Shown here: in pieces, positions 51,293 to 59,795 of the stretch
How positions within the stretch are numbered: position 1 is the first letter of the stretch
Layout: each line of letters opens with the position of its first letter
From: Gemmatimonadota bacterium
GTDB lineage: Bacteria > Gemmatimonadota > Gemmatimonadetes > Gemmatimonadales > GWC2-71-9
Direction of reading: 5' to 3'
Length of the DNA stretch: 64,000 nt
Assembly: GCA_003223395.1 (NCBI GenBank)
Contig: QHUZ01000052.1
Coordinates: 1 to 64,000 of the forward strand
Program-made: the position numbers and the translations under genes
Notes under the pieces: model-generated
Database searches by the model: none
What the model saw: only the letters and a program-made list of their open reading frames with translations
Told to the model about the DNA's origin: nothing

Positions 51293-52431
51293 AAGGTCCA
51301 GGCGGTCGCGAACGTGACCTGAGCTCCCTCCGAGCCTTTGCCCGCCTCCACCAGAACTAGCGTGTTTCGCAGGAGAGCCAGTGCCACGCCGCCACCCCAC
51401 GCGGCATGCAGGCCCTGCCGCGTGAGCCGAACCGCCTCGCCCGGAGCGAAGACTCGGCCCGCATCGTAGAAGGCTATGAGCTTGAGCTCCAGCAGCCGCG
51501 GCGACCACAGGATGCCGTACCGAGCCTCGATGCCGCCGACGATCTTGCCGGGCCCGACAAAGCGTCCGTCGTAATAGCCGCGCAGCGACCGAAATCCTCC
51601 CAGCGCGACGACCGGCCCCTCACTCGTTTCCATCGTCTGCTGGACCGCGAGCGGCGCGGTGCCGGTGACGCGCTCGCCGCCGATCCGCCCCGCGAGCACC
51701 AGCCGTTGGAGCGGATGCACATACGCGTGGAACGACGCGCTCGTCCGCGTATAGCCCCGCCCCCGGCCGACCAGCGCTTCGGCGAAGACGCCGCGGTGCG
51801 GATCCACCTCGAGATCGCGCAGGTCGAAGACGACGCCGACGCGTCCGACGGCGTCGTTGAACGGCGAGTCATCGACAAGACCGGCGGTGCGGTCGCGCTT
51901 GAAAACGCTTTCGCCAGGCAGCTGACGGAAATCGGTGTGTTCGAACGTGCCACCCACGAGCACGCGCAACGGGCCGGTCACTTTGCGTTGCACCGTGAGT
52001 CGCGCCCCATCAGTCCTGCGGCTGACACGGTAAAAGTACGAGCGCCCCACTCCCTTGGTGCTATCGCGCGCGTACAGCGTGCCGTTGCCCTGCCCGAAAT
52101 AACCGAGGCGATTGGCGCGGGTCAGGCTGAGCGTCAGACCGATCCGCCAACCGTCCCAGTAGGCGGGCGCCTGGGCATCGACGATGAAGGCGTGGCTCCC
52201 CTGCGTACTCGCGCCGACATCGAAGGCGATGCGCCCGAAACTCGGCTCCGGGCGCTCGACGAAGCCAATCGGGCTCGACCAGTCGTAGTGCCCGGCCAGC
52301 CAGAATCCATCCGCGGAGCTGTAATAGACGAATGGGTAGACATGATCGACCCAGTTGTGTTTTGGATTTGGCTCCTGCGCCGCGAGTGGCGAAGCCAGCG
52401 CGAGGAGGAGAAGCCCTATGCGCGTGTGAAT
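51289..52431 (-). CDS. Omp85/BamA-like outer-membrane barrel protein
   Basis: About 380 residues: signal peptide IGLLLLALASPLAAQ, then amphipathic beta-strands. The Omp85 loop motif is GGFRSLRGYYDGRFVG, the barrel strands are VVGGIEARYGI and LELKLIAFYDAGRVF, and the C-terminal strand is AQVTFATAWTF. No POTRA domain precedes the barrel. No ATG, GTG or TTG starts the frame before the signal peptide. ATT at 52431 (M/I-HTRIGLLLL) gives the best signal sequence; an ATA at 52419 would overlap the asparaginase stop. The start is therefore uncertain. Confidence 0.8.
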   Translation of the reverse strand: MHTRIGLLLLALASPLAAQEPNPKHNWVDHVYPFVYYSSADGFWLAGHYDWSSPIGFVERPEPSFGRIAFDVGASTQGSHAFIVDAQAPAYWDGWRIGLTLSLTRANRLGYFGQGNGTLYARDSTKGVGRSYFYRVSRRTDGARLTVQRKVTGPLRVLVGGTFEHTDFRQLPGESVFKRDRTAGLVDDSPFNDAVGRVGVVFDLRDLEVDPHRGVFAEALVGRGRGYTRTSASFHAYVHPLQRLVLAGRIGGERVTGTAPLAVQQTMETSEGPVVALGGFRSLRGYYDGRFVGPGKIVGGIEARYGILWSPRLLELKLIAFYDAGRVFAPGEAVRLTRQGLHAAWGGGVALALLRNTLVLVEAGKGSEGAQVTFATAWTF

Positions 52432-53465
52432 AGGTAGGCCGTATCGCGGATCTTGGCTTCCACCCCGTCGTGCACCGCGAAATGATTGGGATAGAGCGAC
52501 GCGGCGCCGAACTCTCCCCGCTTGGTCACCGCGTAGAACACGAGGTCGAACTTGGGCTTGGCCTGCGCGTCCAGCAGCCGCGCCTCGGTCTTGGCGACGA
52601 CGCGCTTCAGCGTCTCCAGACACGCATCCGTCGGTTTCATGCCGCGGCGCAGGTGCTCGACCGTCAGGAACCCGCCGCACACCTTGATGTTCGCCTCGCC
52701 GAGTCCCGTCGATCCCGCCGCGCCGACGTCGTTGTCGCAGTACTGCCCGGCGCCGATGATCGGCGAGTCGCCCACGCGGCCGGGAATCTTCCAGGAAAGG
52801 CCGGCGGTCGTCGTGACGGAGGAGAGGTCGCCCTGCGGCGTCACGGCGTCGCAATTGATCGTCCCGGTTTTCGTGACGACCAGGTGATCCGAATCCGGCA
52901 CGTCCAGATAGTTGTCCGTGGGGCTCAAGTTGGCGCGCCAGCGCAGCCACGCCTCGCGCGAATGCTCGGTCAGCAGATCTTCTTCCTTGAAGCCGTACGA
53001 GAGCGCGAAGCGCTTGGCGCCTTCCCCGACCAGAAAGATGTGGGTCGTGTACTTGAGGATCAGCTTCGCGACTTCGGAAGGAGTCTTGATGTTCTCGAGC
53101 GCACCGACCGCCCCCGCCCGCTTGGTGGGACCGTGCATGCACGAGGCATCGAGCTGCACCACGCCGTCCGCGTTGGGCAGGCCACCATAGCCGACGGAAT
53201 CGTCGTTGGGATCGAGCTCCTGGATCTTCACGCCTTCGATCACGGCGTCGAGCGTGTCCGCGCCCTGCATCAGCGTGTCGAACGCTTTTTGCACGGCGCG
53301 CAGGCCGTTGGCACTCGCGATCGCGACGGGCTTGGCCGCCCAGCGGGACTGTGGCGGCAGCGGACGGGGCGGGCGCATCGGATGCGGAATTGCCATGACT
53401 GCACTCGCGGTGACGCCACTCGCGGCGGACCGCAGGAACTCGCGACGCGAGAGAGATTCGAGCAT
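52416..53465 (-). CDS. N4-(beta-N-acetylglucosaminyl)-L-asparaginase-like hydrolase, Tat-exported
   Basis: A 349-residue Ntn hydrolase of the asparaginase T2 family, cleaving itself before a threonine. The twin-arginine signal SRREFLRSAASG directs export. The autocleavage and catalytic Thr is in the GTINCDAVTPQGD segment, with downstream GRVGDSPIIGAGQYCDNDVG and GAAGSTGLGEAN. VGYGGLPNADGVVQLDA is typical of glycosylasparaginases. It probably removes asparagine-linked groups or isoaspartyl peptides. It is followed by the Omp85-like gene, whose start lies in its last codons. Confidence 0.92.
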   Translation of the reverse strand: MLESLSRREFLRSAASGVTASAVMAIPHPMRPPRPLPPQSRWAAKPVAIASANGLRAVQKAFDTLMQGADTLDAVIEGVKIQELDPNDDSVGYGGLPNADGVVQLDASCMHGPTKRAGAVGALENIKTPSEVAKLILKYTTHIFLVGEGAKRFALSYGFKEEDLLTEHSREAWLRWRANLSPTDNYLDVPDSDHLVVTKTGTINCDAVTPQGDLSSVTTTAGLSWKIPGRVGDSPIIGAGQYCDNDVGAAGSTGLGEANIKVCGGFLTVEHLRRGMKPTDACLETLKRVVAKTEARLLDAQAKPKFDLVFYAVTKRGEFGAASLYPNHFAVHDGVEAKIRDTAYLFTRA

Positions 53466-53519
53466 GCACGGTTTTAGCCACTCGTCTTGCGGCTGTCAAC
53501 TTGCTATCGTTTGCACCCC

Positions 53520-54227
53520 ATGGAGCTTTCGCTCGTCGTCCCCGCGTACAACGAGCGGGATAACCTCGCACCGCTGCTCGCCGAGATCGCGGCCGCCCTC
53601 ACAGGCCGGAGCTACGAGGTCATCGTCGTGGACGACGGCTCGACCGACGGCACATTGGCGGAGCTCAAGTCGCTCCGGCAGCGGTATCCCCAGCTGCACG
53701 TCATCGCGTTCGAGCGCAACGCCGGTCAGACCGCCGCGTTCGCGGCCGGGTTTCGGGCCGCGCGCGCGCCGGTGGTCGTCACCCTGGACGCCGACCTGCA
53801 AAACGATCCTGCCGATATTCCGGCGCTCGTGGACACCCTGCAGCGGACGGGGACAACGGCGGTGGCGGGCTATCGGGCCGCGCGGCGGGACACGCCGTGG
53901 AAGCGACTGCAAAGCCGGATCGCCAATGGCGTGCGCAATCGGCTCAACGGAGAAGTCATCCGGGACACGGGCTGCTCGCTCAAAGCCTTTCGTACCGAGG
54001 CTCTGCGCGCCTTGCCCCTGTTCACGGGGATGCATCGTTTTCTCCCGACGCTGATCAAGATGCAGGGCGGTACGGTGACTGAAGCGCCGGTGGGGCACCG
54101 GCCGCGGAAACATGGCGTCACGAAGTACGGTATGTGGAATCGCGTGTGGCGGTCGCTGCAGGATGCGTTTGCGGTGCGCTGGATGCAGCGTCGGGCGTTG
54201 CGGTACCGCGTGCGGGAGGAGCTCTAA
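53520..54227 (+). CDS. Family 2 glycosyltransferase (dolichol-phosphate mannosyltransferase-like)
   Basis: A 235-residue GT-A fold enzyme: LSLVVPAYNERDNLAPLLAE, EVIVVDDGSTDGTLAEL, NAGQTAAFAAGFRAARA, then LDADLQNDPADIP (metal-binding DxD) and RDTGCSLKAFR. No C-terminal membrane helices are visible, so it is probably cytoplasmic and acts on polyprenyl-phosphate at the membrane. The start is ATG 53520, since the upstream codons are not typical. It is directly followed by a zf-HC2 protein gene with no gap. Confidence 0.92.
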   Translation: MELSLVVPAYNERDNLAPLLAEIAAALTGRSYEVIVVDDGSTDGTLAELKSLRQRYPQLHVIAFERNAGQTAAFAAGFRAARAPVVVTLDADLQNDPADIPALVDTLQRTGTTAVAGYRAARRDTPWKRLQSRIANGVRNRLNGEVIRDTGCSLKAFRTEALRALPLFTGMHRFLPTLIKMQGGTVTEAPVGHRPRKHGVTKYGMWNRVWRSLQDAFAVRWMQRRALRYRVREEL

Positions 54228-54578
54228 ATGACCGATAGCACACACGAGCAGTGGCTCGTGCAGATCGATGCCGAGCTGGACGGTGAGCTGTCGCTCGTCG
54301 AGCGCGCGGCGCTCGCCAAGCATCTGGCGACGTGCTCGCACTGCGCCGGCGCACGGGCGAGCCACTTGGAAGTCCGTGTCGCCCTGGCACGCTCGGCCGG
54401 GAATCCGCACGCGTTCGTCGTGCCCCGCCCGGCGATCCGCGGCGGCACGCTCGCGCTCTGGGTGTTCGTGGCGCTGGTGACGGGACTCCTCGCGGGATGG
54501 GTTGCGGACCGCCGCTGGGGCGGGCCGGGCGGAGGCGCTACACTCGAGGAGTCGCGTGGGACTGTCGTCGTTCACTAG
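54228..54578 (+). CDS. Anti-sigma factor-like zf-HC2 membrane protein
   Basis: A 116-residue protein with the zinc-binding motif KHLATCSHCAGARAS (H-x3-C-x2-C) in a cytoplasmic N-terminus and one membrane helix (LALWVFVALVTGLLAGWVA). This is the form of group 1 anti-sigma factors, yet no sigma factor gene is near. Its start codon follows the glycosyltransferase stop directly. Confidence 0.8.
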   Translation: MTDSTHEQWLVQIDAELDGELSLVERAALAKHLATCSHCAGARASHLEVRVALARSAGNPHAFVVPRPAIRGGTLALWVFVALVTGLLAGWVADRRWGGPGGGATLEESRGTVVVH

Positions 54579-55416
54579 CGCCATGCTCGCGCTGTCCGCG
54601 CTGCAGGGGCCAGGCACCCGGCTCACGTATCGCATTCGGGTCATCGAGCCTGCCGCCGTCGCGCCGCGTACGCTCGCGAGCGGCGCGGTCAGCGGCCCGC
54701 TCGATAGCGACATGCGCCTGAGACTCCGCACCGACACGGCCGAGGTCGAAGCGCTGTTTCAGGTGACACCGACGGTCGGCGATACCGTGACACTCGGCGG
54801 TGAGTTCTATACACGACGGCAGGTGGGCCGCTCGCGCCGGGGGCTGCCGTTGTGGGAAGAAGACACCTACCGGCGGGTCGTGCGGCTGGCGTGGAGCGAT
54901 ACGGCGCGAGTCTATCCGTTCGGCGTGGGTGCGTCGCCTCGTCCGCACCCCCGGGCGTTGTGGGTCGAGTTGATTCTCCAGCGCGAGTTTGCGGGAGGCG
55001 AGGCGCGGGCCGCGGAAGAGTTCGATCTGGTCGATTCGACGCGCGACTTCCGTCTCGAGGCGGTCGTCCGCCCCAGACGCGCGCGCGTGGTCCTCAACCT
55101 GGTGCGCGGCGACACGGTCAGCGCGCCGCGCGGCATCGACCTGATTCCCGAGGAGCCCCCGCGGGTCGTGCAGCTCGTGCTCAAGGGGCGCGCCACGACG
55201 CTGGTGGTGAGTCTCACGCGTCCCGACCCGGCGCGCTCGATGCGCGACCGCGCGCTCGCGCTCGACGCCGACGTCGTCTGCCTGCGGGTCTCGCAGCCCG
55301 CCGTGCTGCAGCCATTCGGCACGATCTGCGGGCGCCTCAACAACGTCGCGCGCCAGCTGCCCCTCCCGACGGGTGACACGCTCGCCGCCACGTTTGCCTG
55401 GCCCGGTCCGCGCTGA
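54556..55416 (+). CDS. Hypothetical exported protein
   Basis: About 286 residues beginning MGLSSFTSAMLALSALQGPG (GTG 54556), with a weak signal-like segment. The remainder is beta-rich (RLTYRIRVIEPAAVAPRTL, VEALFQVTPTVGDTVTLGGE) and Arg-rich. The start overlaps the zf-HC2 gene and the TGA overlaps the next ATG. I recognise no family. Confidence 0.65.
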   Translation: MGLSSFTSAMLALSALQGPGTRLTYRIRVIEPAAVAPRTLASGAVSGPLDSDMRLRLRTDTAEVEALFQVTPTVGDTVTLGGEFYTRRQVGRSRRGLPLWEEDTYRRVVRLAWSDTARVYPFGVGASPRPHPRALWVELILQREFAGGEARAAEEFDLVDSTRDFRLEAVVRPRRARVVLNLVRGDTVSAPRGIDLIPEEPPRVVQLVLKGRATTLVVSLTRPDPARSMRDRALALDADVVCLRVSQPAVLQPFGTICGRLNNVARQLPLPTGDTLAATFAWPGPR

Positions 55417-56477
55417 TGGCCTCACGCAAGAAGCGGCTCGACCCCGCGATCTTCCACCTTCCCGTCGACAAGATGCGGGAAGGCTATTACTCCGACAAAT
55501 ACTTCGTTCGCGCGCGCGAGCTGCTGCGGAAGGATCACCACCGGCCTCGCGTCACGATGCAGGTCTTCGGAAAATCGCACGCGTACCTCGGCGGCATCGA
55601 TGAGGCGATCGCGATTTTGAAACTGTGCGCGGAACGCTGGGACGAGCTGGTGGTCCAGGCGCTGTACGATGGCGACGAGATCCAGCCGTGGGAGACCGTG
55701 CTCCTCATCGAAGGCCCGTACGACGCCTTCGCCGTCCTGGAGACGCTCTATCTCGGCGTGCTCGCCCGGCGCACGCGCGTGGGGACGAACACGCGGCAGG
55801 TCGTCGAGGCCGCGAAGCCGAAAGAGGTGATGTTCTTCCCCGCGCGGCACGATCACTGGCTGGTGCAGACCGGCGACGGCTATGCCGCCCACATCGCCGG
55901 CGCCATCGGCGTGTCCACCGACGCCCAGGCGTCGTGGTGGGGCTCCGAAGGGATCGGCACCGTGCCGCACGCGCTCATTGCCGCCTACGACGGCGACACC
56001 GTCCTCGCGTCGCGCAAGTTCGCCGAGCAAAGTGATCCGTCGATTCGCCTCATTACGCTGGTGGATTTCGACAACGACTGCGTCGGGACGTCACTCGCGG
56101 TCGCGCGCGAGCTCGGCGACCGGCTGTACGGCGTCCGGCTCGACACGTCGGAGACGCTCGTGGACAAATCGGTCATCCCCCAGATGGGAACGTTCAAGCC
56201 GACCGGCGTGAACCCGCAGCTCGCCTGGAACGTGCGGCGCGCGCTGGACGCGGAGGGCTTCAAACACGTGCGGATCGTTGTCTCGGGCGGCTTCACCGTC
56301 GACAAGATCCGGCAGTTCGAGGAGCAGGGCGTGCCGGTCGACGCGTACGGCGTGGGCTCGAGCCTGTTCCAGGGCCGGTTCGATTTCACGGCCGATGTCG
56401 TGATGCTCGAGGGGAAGCCGTGCGCGAAAGTCGGCAGGTCGTACCGGCCGAATCCACGATTGGAACGGGTGACGTAG
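55416..56477 (+). CDS. Nicotinate phosphoribosyltransferase
   Basis: A 353-residue phosphoribosyltransferase of the NAPRTase/quinolinate group. Motifs are MREGYYSDKYFVRAREL, GPYDAFAVLETLYLG, VMFFPARHDHW and ISTDAQASWW-type (GVSTDAQASWWGSEGIGTVP), with the PRPP region LDTSETLVDK and RIVVSGGFTVDKI. It makes nicotinate mononucleotide for NAD salvage. The isochorismatase/nicotinamidase-like gene at 59.8 kb could supply nicotinate. A palindrome copy lies 20 bases past the stop. Confidence 0.92.
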   Translation: MASRKKRLDPAIFHLPVDKMREGYYSDKYFVRARELLRKDHHRPRVTMQVFGKSHAYLGGIDEAIAILKLCAERWDELVVQALYDGDEIQPWETVLLIEGPYDAFAVLETLYLGVLARRTRVGTNTRQVVEAAKPKEVMFFPARHDHWLVQTGDGYAAHIAGAIGVSTDAQASWWGSEGIGTVPHALIAAYDGDTVLASRKFAEQSDPSIRLITLVDFDNDCVGTSLAVARELGDRLYGVRLDTSETLVDKSVIPQMGTFKPTGVNPQLAWNVRRALDAEGFKHVRIVVSGGFTVDKIRQFEEQGVPVDAYGVGSSLFQGRFDFTADVVMLEGKPCAKVGRSYRPNPRLERVT

Positions 56478-56496
56478 GCGCGCTGGAAGGGCGGAT

Positions 56497-56524
56497 GTAG
56501 GAGCGCAGCATGCTGCGCCCCTAC
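56497..56524. repeat. 28-bp palindrome, copy 4
   Basis: One mismatch from the perfect palindrome (GTAGGAGC at the left end). It lies between the nicotinate phosphoribosyltransferase stop and the arg operon promoter region. Confidence 0.85.
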
Positions 56525-56586
56525 CCACATTTGTTCCAACGCCCCTCCGCACTGTTCAGCGCATCTTGCGTGGCACTCCCCGCCTG

Positions 56587-56592
56587 CATAAT
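56587..56592 (+). promoter_or_regulatory. Candidate -10 element of the arg operon
   Basis: CATAAT matches TATAAT at five of six positions. A TTGCGT lies 15 bases upstream, shorter than ideal. Transcription would begin about five bases before the argC ATG. Confidence 0.4.
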
Positions 56593-56602
56593 TTTCCGTT
56601 CA

Positions 56603-56620
56603 AATGAATAATCATGCATC
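56603..56620 (+). promoter_or_regulatory. ARG-box-like operator overlapping the argC start
   Basis: AATGAATAATCATGCATC matches the classical ArgR/AhrC operator (AATGAATAATTATTCATA) at 15 of 18 positions. It covers the argC ATG and first codons and the expected transcription start, where a bound repressor would block initiation. Confidence 0.55.
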
Positions 56621-57563
56621 CATCCCGGTCGGCGTACTGGGTGCGTCCGGCTATGTCGGTCAGGAGCTGCTGCGCCTGTTGCACGGCCATCCGGATGCCA
56701 CGGTCGCGTTTGCGACCGCCGAGTCCGCGGCCGGTGAGTGGGTCGATGGGCACGAGCTGATCAAGGCGGATGACGCGCCGTGGCAGCAGGCCGAGATCAT
56801 CTTGTCGGCGTTGCCGCACGGCGTGTCGGCGCGCTACGTCCGCGAGGCGCGCGCCGGTGGCAAACGCACCGTGGATCTCTCGGCCGACTTCCGGCTCTCC
56901 CCCGACGCCGTGTACGGTCTCACCGAATTCACGCGCCCGCGGCTCGCCGACGCCGAGCTCGTCGCCAACCCCGGATGTTATCCGACGGCCGCACTGCTCG
57001 CGTTGATCCCGCTCGCGCAGCTCGGGCTGATCGATGCGTCGCGTGAGGTCATCATCGACGCGGCGTCCGGTGTCACGGGTGCCGGACGCAATCCCAAGCG
57101 CGAGCTCCTCTTCGGCGAAGTCACCGAGGACTATCGCGCGTACGCGATCGGCAACACCCACCGCCATCTCGCCGAGCTGAAGCAGGCGTTGTCGCGCGAG
57201 GGGGGCTTCACCGGCGACCTCGTCTTCACGCCGCACCTCCTGCCGGTGAAGCGCGGCATCCTGGAAACGATCCATGTGCCGCTCACGCGGGTGCTCGATC
57301 AGGCGACGGCCGAAGGACTGTACAGCGCCACCTACGACGCCGAGCCGTGCGTGCAGGTGATGCATGGCGCGCTGCCGTCGCTCAAAGACGTCGTCTATCG
57401 GAATCGCGTGGCGATCGGCGTAGCCGAAGTCGTCGATGTTCGCCGGCCGCGGCTGACGGTCATCGCCGCGATCGACAACCTCGTCAAAGGTGCGGCGGGG
57501 CAGGCGATCCAGAACATGAACGTGATGCTCGGACTTCCCGAAACGGCGGGACTCGCGTGCTGA
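56604..57563 (+). CDS. argC: N-acetyl-gamma-glutamyl-phosphate reductase
   Basis: A 319-residue NADPH-dependent reductase, third step of arginine synthesis. VGVLGASGYVGQELLRLL is the nucleotide fold, and the catalytic Cys is in VANPGCYPTAALL. DAASGVTGAGRNPKRELLF and GNTHRHLAEL complete the family pattern. ATG 56604 lies inside the ARG-box-like site. It is the first gene of argC-argB-argD-argA; argB begins before its stop. Confidence 0.95.
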   Translation: MNNHASIPVGVLGASGYVGQELLRLLHGHPDATVAFATAESAAGEWVDGHELIKADDAPWQQAEIILSALPHGVSARYVREARAGGKRTVDLSADFRLSPDAVYGLTEFTRPRLADAELVANPGCYPTAALLALIPLAQLGLIDASREVIIDAASGVTGAGRNPKRELLFGEVTEDYRAYAIGNTHRHLAELKQALSREGGFTGDLVFTPHLLPVKRGILETIHVPLTRVLDQATAEGLYSATYDAEPCVQVMHGALPSLKDVVYRNRVAIGVAEVVDVRRPRLTVIAAIDNLVKGAAGQAIQNMNVMLGLPETAGLAC

Positions 57564-58339
57564 ACGTGCGCGTCGTGAAGATCGGCGGCAACGAGCTCGA
57601 TCGGCCCGAATGGGTCGCCGAGTGTGCTCGCGCCTTGAGCACGATCGGTCCCGCCGTGGTCGTCCACGGCGGTGGCCGGGCGGTGAGCGACTGGTCGCGC
57701 CGGCTCGGCTTGCCGGTCGAGCAGCGTGACGGCTTGCGCGTGACGACGCCGGAGATCGCACAACTAGTCGAGATGGTGCTCGGCGGCCCGATGAATCGGC
57801 TGCTCGTGACCGCGCTGCGCACTGCCGGGCTCGATGCGATCGGACTGTCGGGCGTTGACGGCGGCCTCCTGACCGCCCAGCCGCTCCAGAACGGCACGGC
57901 CTTGGGCGAGGTTGGGGAGATCGTGAGCGTGCGGGCGTCGCTGCTGCAGAGTCTGCTGCTCGCGGGGCTCACGCCGGTGGTGGCGCCGGTCGCCCCCTCG
58001 GTCAGCGCTCCCGTGCGGCCGCTCAACGTGAATGCCGACCAGGCCGCGGCGGCTATTGCCGCAGCCCTGGGCGCGCACGAGCTGCTGTTCGTCTCCGATG
58101 TCCCCGGCGTGACGATCGAAGGCGTCACCCAGCCTACCCTTGCGGCGGCCGAAATTGAGACAATGATTGAAGGGGCCGTAGCGACCGGCGGTATGGCCGC
58201 CAAGCTGCGTGCCGCCGCGCAGGCGTTGGGGGCGGGTGTACGGGCCGTACGGATTGGCGATCTCGATATGTTCGCGCACGCCACCGCCGGCACCCGCCTT
58301 CTCGCGGCTCCTCCAGCGACCGCACGGCAACCCGCGTGA
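57557..58339 (+). CDS. argB: Acetylglutamate kinase
   Basis: A 260-residue amino-acid kinase that phosphorylates N-acetylglutamate. RVVKIGGNELDRPE and AVVVHGGGRAVSDWSRRLG carry the ATP and substrate glycines. GLSGVDGGLL and NVNADQAAAAIAAAL complete the fold, and GAVATGGMAAKLRAA binds phosphate. GTG 57557 overlaps the argC stop by seven bases. Its own stop overlaps the argD GTG start as GTGA. Confidence 0.93.
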   Translation: MLNVRVVKIGGNELDRPEWVAECARALSTIGPAVVVHGGGRAVSDWSRRLGLPVEQRDGLRVTTPEIAQLVEMVLGGPMNRLLVTALRTAGLDAIGLSGVDGGLLTAQPLQNGTALGEVGEIVSVRASLLQSLLLAGLTPVVAPVAPSVSAPVRPLNVNADQAAAAIAAALGAHELLFVSDVPGVTIEGVTQPTLAAAEIETMIEGAVATGGMAAKLRAAAQALGAGVRAVRIGDLDMFAHATAGTRLLAAPPATARQPA

Positions 58340-59276
58340 CAACTCCGCTGACGACTGCAGACGCCACGGCATTGCTGGGCGTCTATGCGCGCGTCGGGCC
58401 GCTGTTCGTCGCCGGCGAAGGCTCGGAGCTGATCGCCGAGGACGGTACGCGCTACCTCGACTTCGTCGCCGGTATCGCGGTCAACGCCCTGGGTTACAAC
58501 AGCCCGGTCATCCGCGAAGCCGCGCTGCGCGCGCTGGACACGGGACTGATCCACGTCTCGAACCTGTATCGCACCGAACCCGGCGAACGGCTGGCGGCCG
58601 AGCTGACGAAGGCATTCGGCGGCCAGGTCTTCCTCTGTAACTCGGGCGCCGAGGCGAACGAGGGCGCGTTCAAGTTCGCGCGCAAATGGTCGAAGAAGAC
58701 CGAGATCGTCGCGTTCAGCGGCTCGTTCCATGGCCGGCTGTTCGCTTCCCTCGCTGCTACCGATCGCCCCGACTATCGCCGCCCGTTCGAGCCGCTGCTG
58801 GGCGGCGTGCAGATCATTCCGCTGGGCGACATCGAAGCCGCGACTCGCGCCATCACGAAAGAGCGCACCGCTGCCGTCATCATCGAGCCGGTGCAGGGCG
58901 AGGGGGGCGTTCGCAGCGTCGCAGATGAGTTTCTGGTCTTCTTACGGAAACGGTGCAGTGAAACGGCCACCGCATTGATCTTCGACGAAGTGCAGTGCGG
59001 CCTCGGGCGCACCGGGACGCGAAGGGCGAGTGGCTGGGGACGCAGCTAAACAGACTCGCCGCGCGCTCACCCCGCGTGCGCGAAGCGCGGGGCCGCGGTC
59101 TGATGTGGGGCCTCGAGCTCAACGAAGTCGCCGCCCCGGTCGTCGCCGCGGCGCGCGAGCGTCACCTCCTGATTCTGACCGCAGGGCCGACCGTGATACG
59201 CATCGTTCCGCCTCTCACGATCACGCGTGAGGAGCTCGAGCGCGGTGTCACGATCCTCGAAGAGGTGCTTGCGTGA
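58336..59276 (+). pseudogene. argD: Acetylornithine aminotransferase, internally deleted and frameshifted
   Basis: From GTG 58336 the frame is a normal class III aminotransferase up to ALIFDEVQCGLGRTGT (about 229 residues), then changes to nonsense and stops at 59049. A second frame, readable from about 59020, gives AKGEWLGTQLNRLAARSP and RVREARGRGLMWGLEL to the stop at 59276. Compared with E. coli ArgD about 80 residues are missing, including the PLP-binding lysine loop. The product cannot be active if the sequence is right. Coupling (GTGA) to argB and argA is intact on both sides, so loss is recent or an assembly error. Confidence 0.85.
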
Positions 59277-59773
59277 CCGGTCTGTCCATCAAGCCGCGCC
59301 GCGCTCCCCAGCCCGAAGCAACGCTGCGCCCAGCCACCCTCGCGGACGTCGCCGCGATGGAAGCATTGATGGCGCCGTTCGTGGTGACGGGCGACCTGCT
59401 GCCGCGCTCGAACTACGATCTCTGCCGGCATATCAAGGAGTACGTCGTCGCGCTGGCTCCCGATGGGAACCTCGTCGGCACCGGGAGTCTCAAGGTCTAC
59501 AGCACGCAGCTGGCGGAGATCGCCGGGCTCGCCGTACGCGACGACCAGCAGGGCCGCGGGGTGGGCAAGGCGCTGGTCGAAGCGCTGCTCGTAGACGCGC
59601 GCGCGCACGGATTGGACGAGGTGTTCGGCCTGACGCGCAAACCCCTGTTCTTCTTGAGGCTTGGCTTCCGCGTCGCCGAAAAGGAGCAATTCCCGCTCAA
59701 GGTCTGGGCCGACTGCACGCGGTGCCCCCGGCAGCACGCCTGCGATGAGGTGGCGGTAGCGCTGAAGCTTTAG
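59273..59773 (+). CDS. argA: N-acetylglutamate synthase-type GNAT acetyltransferase
   Basis: A 166-residue GNAT that would acetylate glutamate in the first step of arginine synthesis. LRPATLADVAAMEALMAPFV is the family start and VRDDQQGRGVGKALVEALL the acetyl-CoA loop. The C-terminal ADCTRCPRQHACDEVAVAL is typical of short ArgA proteins. GTG 59273 overlaps the argD stop (GTGA). It lacks the amino-acid kinase domain of classical ArgA, so feedback inhibition probably differs. Confidence 0.88.
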   Translation: MTGLSIKPRRAPQPEATLRPATLADVAAMEALMAPFVVTGDLLPRSNYDLCRHIKEYVVALAPDGNLVGTGSLKVYSTQLAEIAGLAVRDDQQGRGVGKALVEALLVDARAHGLDEVFGLTRKPLFFLRLGFRVAEKEQFPLKVWADCTRCPRQHACDEVAVALKL

Positions 59774-59795
59774 CCCCGTCTAGATTTCCCGTCCC

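Noticed and set aside
58995-59276. Programmed frameshifting to make full ArgD
   Set aside because: Joining the frames still lacks about 80 residues and the PLP lysine, so recoding cannot restore the enzyme.
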